Positions 1 to 6,458 are shown, counted from the first letter of the stretch. The stretch is 10,178 nt of DNA from a bacterium (GCA_004558955.1 SFZC01000064.1:1-10178); one strand, 5' to 3'. The notes: generated by a model not told the origin, from the letters alone. Made by a program: numbers and translations.

Positions 1-681
1 AACAACTTTATTTCCGGCAAAAGCTTCATTATATGCCGTAATAACCTTACCGCCTGCGGATTCTGATTTGTCAGCAATAGCCTTAATCATTGCACGCATT
101 TTGGTTAGCGGAACAACCGCACAAATCAAAACGATAATTGCAATAATTGCCAAAATCCAAGAATTATAAAGTAAAACGCAAACCAACGAAACAGATGAAA
201 ATACCCTTGATATTCCTGTTTTCAGGTTATTTAACAAGGTTCCGCACGCCGTATTAACATCATTATTAAACCAACGAATGATATCGCCTGAAGTTCTTGA
301 ATCAAAAAATGCCGCATCTTTGTGCATCAATTTGTTATACAAAGTCATTTTAAAATCATTTGTAACCTTACCCGCAACCCAAGCATTCATATACGTTGAA
401 AGGTAATTCAACAAACCTTGAGTTGAGGTAAATGCAATGATAAGCAACGGAATATACCACGGCGAATGAACAGTTTTATCAACCATTACAATATCCATAT
501 AAGGTTTTAGTGAAAGTGCAACAACCGCATCAAGTGAACCGATAGGAATTGCCAAACCTAAAGCCAAAACCGTTCTGAACCAATATTTTTGAAAATACGG
601 CAAAACTTTGGCATAATTTTTCATCAAGCCATCTTTATCAAATTTCTGAATTATCTTACCAAATATTTGTTTTATTTCCAT
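1..681 (-). CDS. ABC exporter, N-terminal transmembrane part (MsbA-type), truncated by window edge
   Basis: Reading leftwards from an ATG at 679-681, 227 codons stay open to base 1, so the gene continues outside the window. The product begins MEIKQIFGKI. Hydrophobic segments lie at about residues 34-58, 74-96 and 157-193, which fits the first helices of an ABC type-1 exporter transmembrane domain. Residues 115-142 (LYNKLMHKDAAFFDSRTSGD followed by an NNDVN stretch) match the conserved cytoplasmic loop seen in MsbA-like half-transporters, and 217-227 (AYNEAFAGNKVV region) match the usual coupling region. The nucleotide-binding domain is not visible, so ATPase motifs cannot be checked. The start overlaps the galE stop by one base (TAATG), with an AGG about seven bases upstream, which suggests translational coupling. 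With galE and a Stealth-type transferase upstream, export of a lipid or lipid-linked glycan is the likely role; the substrate is inferred. Confidence 0.88.
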   Translation of the reverse strand, partial: MEIKQIFGKIIQKFDKDGLMKNYAKVLPYFQKYWFRTVLALGLAIPIGSLDAVVALSLKPYMDIVMVDKTVHSPWYIPLLIIAFTSTQGLLNYLSTYMNAWVAGKVTNDFKMTLYNKLMHKDAAFFDSRTSGDIIRWFNNDVNTACGTLLNNLKTGISRVFSSVSLVCVLLYNSWILAIIAIIVLICAVVPLTKMRAMIKAIADKSESAGGKVITAYNEAFAGNKVV

Positions 682-1703
682 TATTTTACCTGAGCCAATA
701 AACGTTCTGTCAATTTTTCTTCCCAAGCATAAGCGGTTTCAATGCTGTCTTCAAGAGATTTTTCAGGAGTCCAACCCAAAACTTCTTTTGCTTTTCTGTT
801 ATCGGCAATAAGTGTTGCAGGGTCGCCTGCTCTGCGGGCTTGAATTTCTACGGGGATTTTTTTGCCGGTAACTTTTTCACACGCATCAAAAACTTCTTTC
901 ACGCTGTTACCTTCGTTTGTACCAAGATTAAAGAAGTTTGTTTGACCTCCGTTTAGCAAATATTTCAATGCCAAAAGGTGAGCTTTTGCCAAATCCTCGA
1001 CATTGATATAATCTCTTACGCAAGTTCCGTCTTTTGTATCGTAATCCGTTCCAAACATTTTGAAAGTTTTACCGCCGCCAAAAGTTGATTTCAAAATATT
1101 AGGAATCAAGTGAGTTTCAGGGTCATGCCATTCGCCTACCCTATTCAAACTGTCCGCCCCTGCGACATTGAAATATCTCAAACGAACGGATTTTAACCCG
1201 TATGCTTTGTCATAATCGTCCATAATACTTTCGATTATCAATTTAGTTTTGCCGTAAGTATTGATAGGCACTTGCGGATGTTTTTCATCAATAGGAGTAT
1301 AAACGGGTTCACCATAAGTTGCGGCAGTACTTGAAAAGACGATTTTCTTAACATCAAATTGCATTGCAACATTAAGTAAATTCAAAGTTCCATACACATT
1401 GTTATAATAATATTTTTGCGGATTTCCGACAGATTCGCCGACTTGAGAATATGCCGCAAAATGGATTATCGCATCAATAGAATGGTTTTGGAAAACTTTT
1501 TTAATATCTTCAACAGATGATAAATCACCTTGAATAAAATCAATTACGGAACCTTTTGCAGAAATTGCTTTTAAGGTTTCCACAGTTTCAATATGTCCTA
1601 GCTCAAGATTATCAAAAATTACAACATTATAACCTGCTTCAATCAACGCAATTACGTTATGACTTCCGATATATCCTGCTCCGCCTGTAACTAAAATATT
1701 CAT
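681..1703 (-). CDS. galE: UDP-glucose 4-epimerase
   Basis: The 340-residue product interconverts UDP-glucose and UDP-galactose (possibly also the N-acetyl forms) in the cytoplasm, using tightly bound NAD. It is an extended short-chain dehydrogenase/reductase. The Rossmann fingerprint TGGAGYIG sits at residues 6-13, the HFAAYSQVGES segment at 81-91, the active-site Ser/Thr near 124-126 (SST) and the catalytic YxxxK as Y150 and K154. The RYFNVAGA segment begins near 176, and the C-terminal substrate-binding part includes GTDYDTKDGTCVRDYINVEDL. The length is usual for GalE. The ATG follows an AGGAAA-type ribosome binding site on the minus strand. The gene lies 25 bp after the Stealth-DUF4422 gene and its stop overlaps the ABC exporter start, so it reads as the middle gene of a surface-glycan operon supplying galactose-type nucleotide sugars. 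Substrate choice (Glc/Gal versus GlcNAc/GalNAc) cannot be told from this reading. Confidence 0.97.
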   Translation of the reverse strand: MNILVTGGAGYIGSHNVIALIEAGYNVVIFDNLELGHIETVETLKAISAKGSVIDFIQGDLSSVEDIKKVFQNHSIDAIIHFAAYSQVGESVGNPQKYYYNNVYGTLNLLNVAMQFDVKKIVFSSTAATYGEPVYTPIDEKHPQVPINTYGKTKLIIESIMDDYDKAYGLKSVRLRYFNVAGADSLNRVGEWHDPETHLIPNILKSTFGGGKTFKMFGTDYDTKDGTCVRDYINVEDLAKAHLLALKYLLNGGQTNFFNLGTNEGNSVKEVFDACEKVTGKKIPVEIQARRAGDPATLIADNRKAKEVLGWTPEKSLEDSIETAYAWEEKLTERLLAQVK

Positions 1704-1728
1704 TTATACTTTCCTTTTTCCTTTTTTA

Positions 1729-3540
1729 TTATACACCATATTTTTCATTCCAACGAGAATTTCTAATCCCTAACTTGACAAGACATTTATAAATTTTCGT
1801 TCTGAATTGAAAAGTTTTAAATCTTTTCGGGCTTGTTTCGCAATAAATCACGGGTAATTCAAGTGTTCGCAAACCTTTTGATTTCATATATTCTACATAA
1901 ATCGTAAACAATCTTTCCGCAAGAAATCCGTAAACACGTTTTTGGTAATCATTTCTTGTTTCAACTTCTGTTTGAATTTCCATTTCCAAATCACTCAAAA
2001 TATCAAATAACCATTCTGAATATTCATCAAAAATTTCACGCTTTGTCACAAACATATTGTATAAGTACATAACATTTGTTTTTTTCATGGTATTTTCTGC
2101 AATTTCAGACATTTGCGGATACTTGTTTTTTATAAGAGATAAAACCTTATCTAAATCAGATATAACGTGTTTTTTCTTGTATTGGTCATAATTTGACTTG
2201 TATTGAGAAAACCTTTTCATCGGTAAAATAATATCATAATTTTCTAATAAACATGACACGTTAGATTGTGACATACAGAATTTTTGAGTATAATCAGACG
2301 GAATTTTGCCAATCCACCTTACATTTCCGTTTCCGAAATCGAAAAATCTTCGGTAGTGAACAAGTCCTTTGTAATCGGCATTTGAATTTTTCCAAAGCCA
2401 ATAAAGAGCCGTCAATTCGCAATAGTAAGGGTTTTTTTCGGAGATATTTTCTCCAGAATCGTCACGTTGAAAATTCAAATCAATTTCAGATAATTTTGCA
2501 CCGACCTGAAGCGGTTTCATAATGCTGTTTTTGATTACATCAAATTTTTTGTGATAACAAACCCTGATATCAAAACTTTTTTCTGATTTTTTTTCAAAAC
2601 TTGACGGATTTGGAAATCTTTTTTCTAAGTATAAACGCATTGCAAACCTGTCGTTATCGGTCGTTGATTGGCTATCATTTATACAAAATAATGCAGGACT
2701 ATATTTTTCAAGCCTCGTTAATTTTTTCTTTGATAATGAAATTAGCAAAGCTTCTAACCCTTCACCTGAGGTCAAAACCTTTATTTTTTCGCTCAAATTA
2801 TCAATAATTTTGTATTCTCCACGATTTTTTGCAATAGCATAATATTCATAAATCGAACGCTGAATACAATCTTTTTCTCTAAATTTTTGATTTGTGGTTT
2901 GAGCAAAACCGTCTTTGAAACGCTCAACACATTCCTCAATATCAGATTTTCTATAGGCGTCAATATTATGATGCGGGAAATACGGAAAACTTTGACCGAT
3001 ATTGTTCTTCACCAAATTATAAGCCAAAGATACCATATTTCCGTACAAGTGACGATAAGGTTTGTTCAAAATTCTGCGTTTTGAAAACCTGAAAATCGGC
3101 AACCCTTCAGCATTAAAGAAAAAACTTTTAGACACTTGACGACCGAAAAACATATCATCATTAGCAAATAAAAAATGTTCCGACAAATTTGGAATTTTAT
3201 GTAATACAGTTTCAATAGCGGAAGCATTAAAAGTAGGCAAAGCACTTTCGGGTAATATTTGAGAGTGGTCGATTATATGAATTTTCGGATTTGTAACATC
3301 TACTTGAGAAGGAATTTGATTATCCGTAACAATAAAAATATTATTTATCCAAGAAGCATATTTTTCCAAAGAACGCAAAGAATAAATCAACTCATTATTA
3401 TTTATAAATCTGCACTCGGATGTTGCATCATTATCCAGCGATTTATTATATTTTTTTAATTCCTGATTTTTCTTTTCTCTCCATGCTGCATCACTGGAGT
3501 TACACCATAAATAAACTATATCAACAGGAAAATCTTTCAT
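1729..3540 (-). CDS. Two-domain glycan transferase: Stealth family phosphotransferase fused to DUF4422
   Basis: The 603-residue protein has two recognisable halves. Residues 6-320 follow the four Stealth conserved regions: CR1 at 6-23 (DIVYLWCNSSDAAW), CR2 at about 44-145 (FINNNELIYSLRSLEKYASW, VTDNQIP, HFLFANDDMFFGR), CR3 at about 185-235 (HHNIDAYRKSD, REKDCIQRSIYEY) and CR4 at about 285-315 (CINDSQ ... EKRFPNPSSFE). Stealth proteins transfer sugar-1-phosphates in capsule synthesis. Residues 322 to about 560 match DUF4422, with PLQVGAKL at 343-350, the stretch running from NISEKNPYYCELTALYWLW, and GLVHYRRFF at 392-400; DUF4422 proteins occur in polysaccharide clusters and look like glycosyltransferases. 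CR1 reads WCNSSD rather than the common WVDGSD, although Asn at that place also occurs in the eukaryotic homologue. There is no signal peptide or membrane helix, so the enzyme is probably cytoplasmic. The ATG has a good GGAG site five bases upstream. It heads the operon with galE and the exporter. Polymer and donor are unknown. Confidence 0.9.
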   Translation of the reverse strand: MKDFPVDIVYLWCNSSDAAWREKKNQELKKYNKSLDNDATSECRFINNNELIYSLRSLEKYASWINNIFIVTDNQIPSQVDVTNPKIHIIDHSQILPESALPTFNASAIETVLHKIPNLSEHFLFANDDMFFGRQVSKSFFFNAEGLPIFRFSKRRILNKPYRHLYGNMVSLAYNLVKNNIGQSFPYFPHHNIDAYRKSDIEECVERFKDGFAQTTNQKFREKDCIQRSIYEYYAIAKNRGEYKIIDNLSEKIKVLTSGEGLEALLISLSKKKLTRLEKYSPALFCINDSQSTTDNDRFAMRLYLEKRFPNPSSFEKKSEKSFDIRVCYHKKFDVIKNSIMKPLQVGAKLSEIDLNFQRDDSGENISEKNPYYCELTALYWLWKNSNADYKGLVHYRRFFDFGNGNVRWIGKIPSDYTQKFCMSQSNVSCLLENYDIILPMKRFSQYKSNYDQYKKKHVISDLDKVLSLIKNKYPQMSEIAENTMKKTNVMYLYNMFVTKREIFDEYSEWLFDILSDLEMEIQTEVETRNDYQKRVYGFLAERLFTIYVEYMKSKGLRTLELPVIYCETSPKRFKTFQFRTKIYKCLVKLGIRNSRWNEKYGV

Positions 3541-3584
3541 CTCTTCTCCGATAATTCATTCAATTTTCGGTTAATAAAACCGTT

Positions 3585-3650
3585 ATGCCTATTATAAAAT
3601 AAAAGCGACAGGCATTTAATTTTATTATAAGAAATGTTAAGTTTTGTCGA
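3585..3650 (-). promoter_or_regulatory. Promoter region of the glycan operon with two TATAAT boxes and an inverted repeat
   Basis: On the minus strand two perfect TATAAT hexamers occur, at 3624-3629 and 3591-3596. The distal one has TCGACA at 3645-3650 as a possible -35 box with a 15-base spacer, shorter than ideal. The proximal one has only a weak -35 candidate (TTAAAT, 3614-3619). An inverted repeat ATGCCT/AGGCAT (3585-3590 and 3610-3615, 19-base gap) encloses the proximal -10 box, so a repressor site or leader hairpin is possible. A second small dyad, CGGTT-AATAA-AACCG, lies at 3568-3582 in the leader. The assignment rests on motif matching only. Confidence 0.4.
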
Positions 3651-3685
3651 TTTTACTCAAGTTATTTTGAACAAAAGACAAAATT

Positions 3686-4597
3686 TTATTCTTCTTTTGC
3701 TTTTTTGCAAGCTTGTGCCAAATTTGTTTTCAATTCTGGGTGAGCATTCCAAAAACGCTGATAAAAAACGCTAACCATACGATGTTCATCACTCGTAAGT
3801 TTTTCTTTTCTTGCACGTTTGCCAAGTATAACGCCGAAAAAGGCCTCTTGCGCTTTATCATAATCTGACATTGCCGTCCGAACTTCAGGACACAATTCCC
3901 ACATTTTTGTTGAATGTTCTGCAATTTTTTGACGGCGTTCAGGGTGAGCCTTGTCGTATTCTTGAATTCTGATTGACTGTGCAGCTCTATATTCAGCGGT
4001 TTTGCAACCTTGAGCAGCATGCTTGTTTAATTCACGACGTTTTTCAGGATTTGCGGCGTTCCAGTCTCTAGTTTTCTGAGCAATGGTACGATTGCCGACT
4101 TCGTCAGATGCAACCAACAACCTTTTGTAATTAGTATCAACCCCGACAAAATTTATTTTCTTAAGCATAAAATCCAAAGATGAACGATTTTTTAGCCCGA
4201 ACATTTGAGCAATTTCATCTTTTGGTTTCAAATTTCCCCAATACTCCTGCAACATTTTCAACCCAAAATTTTCGCTCATAATCTCTTTGCCCGCACCATG
4301 CCGCATTTGTACCATTGGCAGAACCTCTTTAAATTCCGGGTATAATTCTTTGGCTTCGCCCAAAGTTTTGCACGACAATAACGGTTTATAAATCGCTTTA
4401 TGCACATCTAATAAAGAAATATCTTTATCGTTACCTTCTGAAATTAAGGCTTTTACAAAGGTTTTAACTCTTTCGGGTAAGAGTTTTGAACGGTGATTAT
4501 AAATATATTTCAAATCCAACGGTTTGCCTTTTGCACCGAAAGTTTGATTATAGCAAGAGTAGTTATTATAATTATAGATTGAGAAATTAGTTTGCAT
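3686..4597 (-). CDS. Uncharacterised FGAK-type protein with four W/Y...PE repeats
   Basis: I do not recognise a named family. The chosen ATG (4595-4597) gives 303 residues starting MQTNFSIYNY and follows an AAGAAAG sequence. The reading frame stays open for 64 codons further upstream, but that part is an AT-rich, hydrophobic translation overlapping the divergent promoter and is probably not coding. FGAK at residues 20-23 follows a short Asn/Tyr-rich leader, a style I associate with Gastranaerophilales proteins. Residues 30-95 are a helical block including HRSKLLPERV and CKTLGEAKELYPEF. Residues 126-150 (KDEIAQMFGLKNRSSLDFML) look like a helix-turn-helix. From 179 to the end, four units share an aromatic residue followed by PE: W179..P184-E, Y214..P219-E, W233..P237-E and W283..P287-E, with many Arg and Lys. 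That is compatible with nucleic-acid binding, but the function is unknown. The gene is divergent from the small secreted-protein operon. Confidence 0.75.
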   Translation of the reverse strand: MQTNFSIYNYNNYSCYNQTFGAKGKPLDLKYIYNHRSKLLPERVKTFVKALISEGNDKDISLLDVHKAIYKPLLSCKTLGEAKELYPEFKEVLPMVQMRHGAGKEIMSENFGLKMLQEYWGNLKPKDEIAQMFGLKNRSSLDFMLKKINFVGVDTNYKRLLVASDEVGNRTIAQKTRDWNAANPEKRRELNKHAAQGCKTAEYRAAQSIRIQEYDKAHPERRQKIAEHSTKMWELCPEVRTAMSDYDKAQEAFFGVILGKRARKEKLTSDEHRMVSVFYQRFWNAHPELKTNLAQACKKAKEE

Positions 4598-4672
4598 ATC
4601 TTTCTTAAAACGTGTAAAAAAAATTTTTGCCAAATAAATAAAAATTTTACAAAACTCAATTAAAAAGAGGAT

Positions 4673-4701
4673 TTGAAAAACGTAAACGACATATATAATA
4701 T
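4673..4701 (+). promoter_or_regulatory. Promoter candidate for the 29-residue/119-residue gene pair
   Basis: TTGAAA at 4673-4678 is followed by TATAAT at 4694-4699 (15-base spacer) or TAATAT at 4696-4701 (17-base spacer). It lies about 21-23 bases before the ATG of the 29-codon reading frame and inside the intergenic region divergent from the FGAK-type gene. Motif matching only. Confidence 0.45.
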
Positions 4702-4721
4702 CATTACACTTGGGTAAAGAT

Positions 4722-4811
4722 ATGAGAAATTTATTAATTATACTGGGAATACTTGTTTGTGTTAATTTATTGTTAGTGACAATTAGCAAGGTATTTTTTG
4801 TCGGAATTTAA
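4722..4811 (+). CDS. Possible 29-residue hydrophobic small membrane protein
   Basis: An ATG at 4722-4724 opens a 29-codon frame ending with TAA at 4809-4811. The peptide starts MRNLLIILGILVCVNLLLV and ends with SKVFFVGI. Almost the whole length is one hydrophobic segment after a single Arg, as expected for a one-helix membrane protein with the N-terminus inside, or for a leader peptide. Its stop codon touches the AAGGAG ribosome binding site (4811-4816) of the next gene, which would couple the two translationally. The upstream GGGTAAAG is only a modest ribosome binding site. The position between a promoter candidate and a well-defined downstream gene supports it being real, but so short a frame in AT-rich DNA could arise by chance. 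Confidence 0.45.
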   Translation: MRNLLIILGILVCVNLLLVTISKVFFVGI

Positions 4812-4821
4812 AGGAGTAAAT

Positions 4822-5181
4822 ATGAAAAAATTATTAGCAATTTTATTACTATGTACGGGAACAGCCTTTGCCACTACAACATACAGTCCTGAAGCAAAAC
4901 AAGCCTTTTACGACACTTTGATACAAGGAATGATGGCATCAATGCAGGACAGTTTGGTAAAACAAGGTTATCCGCAAACAAATGTTCAAAACTATATTTC
5001 TAACCTGAGCTCAAGAATAGATAGAGAACAACTCGAAAACTCAACTTGGGGTTGTGTTACAAAATACAGTCCAAACGATATTATGAATAAAAGAGAAGAA
5101 ATTGCCCAAAAATGTTTCATGACTTGGACAACGGAACTCATTACAAAAAATGCTGATTTGATGCAACATTTGCAAAAATAA
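4822..5181 (+). CDS. Small secreted protein with two cysteines, unknown function
   Basis: The product is 119 residues from the ATG at 4822-4824, which has AAGGAG five bases upstream. An in-frame TTG at 4798 is less likely as the start because it lacks such a site. Residues 1-17 (MKKLLAILLLCTGTAFA) form a signal peptide with a positively charged start, a hydrophobic core and an AFA cleavage site. The Cys in LLLC does not fit a lipobox. The mature part is about 100 residues, mostly helical in appearance, with two cysteines (in WGCVTKY and AQKCFMTW) about 25 residues apart that could form a disulfide outside the cytoplasm. I do not recognise the family. It follows the 29-codon frame and precedes a strong hairpin, so the pair probably forms one short transcript. 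The product is likely periplasmic or released. Confidence 0.8.
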   Translation: MKKLLAILLLCTGTAFATTTYSPEAKQAFYDTLIQGMMASMQDSLVKQGYPQTNVQNYISNLSSRIDREQLENSTWGCVTKYSPNDIMNKREEIAQKCFMTWTTELITKNADLMQHLQK

Positions 5182-5202
5182 TTAAAATATAAAAATTAAA
5201 AA

Positions 5203-5236
5203 AAATACCGTCTTTTTATTAAAAAAGTCGGTATTT
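5203..5236 (+). terminator. Hairpin after the secreted-protein gene, likely bidirectional terminator
   Basis: AAATACCG (5203-5210) pairs with CGGTATTT (5229-5236). After a T-T mismatch, CTTTTT (5212-5217) pairs with AAAAAG (5222-5227), leaving a four-base loop (ATTA). It begins 22 bases after the stop of the secreted-protein gene. An A-run precedes the stem, so on the minus strand the hairpin is followed by a long T-tract; on the plus strand the T-rich part is shorter. It separates the secreted-protein gene from the ART-GNAT gene. Confidence 0.6.
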
Positions 5237-5266
5237 GAACTGAAAACTGAACTAAAACCTTAAAAC

Positions 5267-5294
5267 AGGACAAAAAAATCTTGTATAGTATAAT
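5267..5294 (+). promoter_or_regulatory. Promoter candidate for the ART-GNAT gene
   Basis: AGGACA (5267-5272, four of six matches to TTGACA), a 16-base spacer and a perfect TATAAT (5289-5294). Transcription would start near 5301, leaving a leader of about 55 bases that contains the perfect dyad at 5312-5331. Motif matching only. Confidence 0.5.
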
Positions 5295-5311
5295 GTTTTG
5301 TAATAATTAAG

Positions 5312-5331
5312 CAATTTTTGAACAAAAATTG
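5312..5331. promoter_or_regulatory. Perfect 20-bp dyad in the leader of the ART-GNAT gene
   Basis: CAATTTTTG-AA-CAAAAATTG: two nine-base arms in perfect inverted symmetry around AA. It lies between the predicted transcription start (about 5301) and the ribosome binding site AGGAG (5347-5351). The place and symmetry suit a repressor operator. As RNA it could form a weak hairpin followed by UUUUA, possibly acting as an attenuator. The AT-rich arms make chance somewhat more likely than for a GC-rich dyad, but nine perfect pairs around two bases is notable. Confidence 0.5.
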
Positions 5332-5356
5332 TTTTATATATTATATAGGAGAAAAA

Positions 5357-6457
5357 ATGGGAATAATTGGAAAAGTTACTCCAAAAATCTATGAATATTT
5401 ACGATTTGCAGGAAAATCTTCTGTTTTAGAAGTAAAACCGATTGGTATAGTAAACGTTAGCGGATTAAAATATAATGCGAAATTTACACAATCTTTAAAA
5501 TACAAACCAGAAGAAATTAGTTCAGCATATAGAGAATATGCGAAAAGCCCATATGTAAATTATTATTTACGAGAAGTTACTCCTCTTTCAGAACAAAATA
5601 ATAAACTTGTTAGTTGCTTAAAACAAGGAATTCAAGAATCAAGCCCTAAAACTGGAAAGTTTTATCGAGGATTACAAAGTTGTCCTGATGAAAAAACTGC
5701 AGAAAAACTTATTTTTCAAAACTCAGGATTTACCTCAGTAACACCAGAAATTAACAAAAACTATGCTGAATCATTTGCAATAGGCAAAAATAGTGCTATT
5801 GTTGAGTTTGATTTAAAGAAACCAATTAAAGGTTTTCAAGAAAATAATTACGAAGTAGTATTTGACACAAAAGCTTTCTCATCAGACAAATATAAAATTA
5901 AAAAGGTCAAAGATAACTTATTTAGGGTTACAGAAAAAAATGAAACTATTAAATTTGCACCTATTACTCAACATTTTGATGAAGGTGGCACTTTAGTTTT
6001 TGGAACACTTCCAGATAATTATGTGGCAAAATCAAGAGAATTTATCAAAGGAGATACTATAACATATAAATTTGGACAATATAAAGGACAAACAAAAACA
6101 TTTCCCGACAGTTGGAAAGAAACTCAATCTATTTTGCCACATTATCATATTGACAAATTATGGAGTACTGGAAAAGGAAGTGGCACAAATTCTGTTCAAT
6201 CCGTAGTAAGAGAAAGTGTAAATAATCCCAAAACCGCAGGGCGAGTAACATTAGATGCTTGTTGTATTGATGGCAAAACATCACCGGCCGGATTTTATTA
6301 TAAATTAGGTTTCCGATTTAAAGACCAAAAAATGAATAAACAGTTAGAAGAATGGATTGCGAATGGAGGTAAACGAGAAAATTCACCATTTTTAACAGGT
6401 ATGATGTACTTACCAGCAGAAAATATAGAACATTGTTTAAACTATAAGGTTATTTAA
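5357..6457 (+). CDS. ADP-ribosyltransferase-like domain fused to a GNAT-like acetyltransferase domain
   Basis: The product is 366 residues from the ATG at 5357-5359, which has AGGAG five bases upstream; an in-frame TTG at 5318 is not preferred. Residues 57-170 follow the R-S-E ADP-ribosyltransferase pattern: VNYYLR at 67-72, YRGL at 103-106 (R104), GFTSVT at 124-129 (the S-T-S position) and NYEVVF at 164-169 (catalytic Glu E166, with Asn instead of Glu/Gln two residues before it). Residues about 240-355 look GNAT-like: TGKGSGT at 271-277 resembles the acetyl-CoA loop, GRVTLDA at 295-301 a core strand and FYYKLGF at 313-319 the classic C-terminal motif, followed by MMYLP. No signal peptide or membrane helix is seen, so the protein is cytoplasmic unless delivered by another route. 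Three hand-counted 60-base stretches (from 5521, 5881, 6061) hold 18, 13 and 18 G+C, against 23 in galE (from 1081) and 27 in ileS (from 9121), which suggests transfer. No antitoxin is adjacent. Toxin, effector or modifying enzyme are all open. Confidence 0.8.
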   Translation: MGIIGKVTPKIYEYLRFAGKSSVLEVKPIGIVNVSGLKYNAKFTQSLKYKPEEISSAYREYAKSPYVNYYLREVTPLSEQNNKLVSCLKQGIQESSPKTGKFYRGLQSCPDEKTAEKLIFQNSGFTSVTPEINKNYAESFAIGKNSAIVEFDLKKPIKGFQENNYEVVFDTKAFSSDKYKIKKVKDNLFRVTEKNETIKFAPITQHFDEGGTLVFGTLPDNYVAKSREFIKGDTITYKFGQYKGQTKTFPDSWKETQSILPHYHIDKLWSTGKGSGTNSVQSVVRESVNNPKTAGRVTLDACCIDGKTSPAGFYYKLGFRFKDQKMNKQLEEWIANGGKRENSPFLTGMMYLPAENIEHCLNYKVI

Positions 6458-6458
6458 T

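Noticed and set aside
1718..1736. TATAAT just before galE as a separate promoter
   Set aside because: The hexamer coincides with the end of the upstream coding frame (GTA TAA T), has no clear -35 box and is too near the galE start to be convincing.
2268..3459. Several plus-strand reading frames of 65-84 codons opposite the Stealth-DUF4422 gene
   Set aside because: They lack ribosome binding sites and protein-like character and lie entirely opposite a well-supported gene.
4598..4789. A 64-codon upstream extension of the FGAK-type protein
   Set aside because: The extension is a hydrophobic, AT-rich translation overlapping the divergent promoter and the 29-codon gene, while the internal ATG at 4597 gives the expected short leader before FGAK.
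4798..4821. TTG start for the secreted protein adding eight residues
   Set aside because: It would place acidic residues before the signal peptide; the ATG at 4822 has AAGGAG and a normal signal sequence.
5318..5356. TTG start for the ART-GNAT gene adding 13 residues
   Set aside because: The TTG lies within the perfect dyad and has no ribosome binding site; the ATG at 5357 has AGGAG at ideal spacing.
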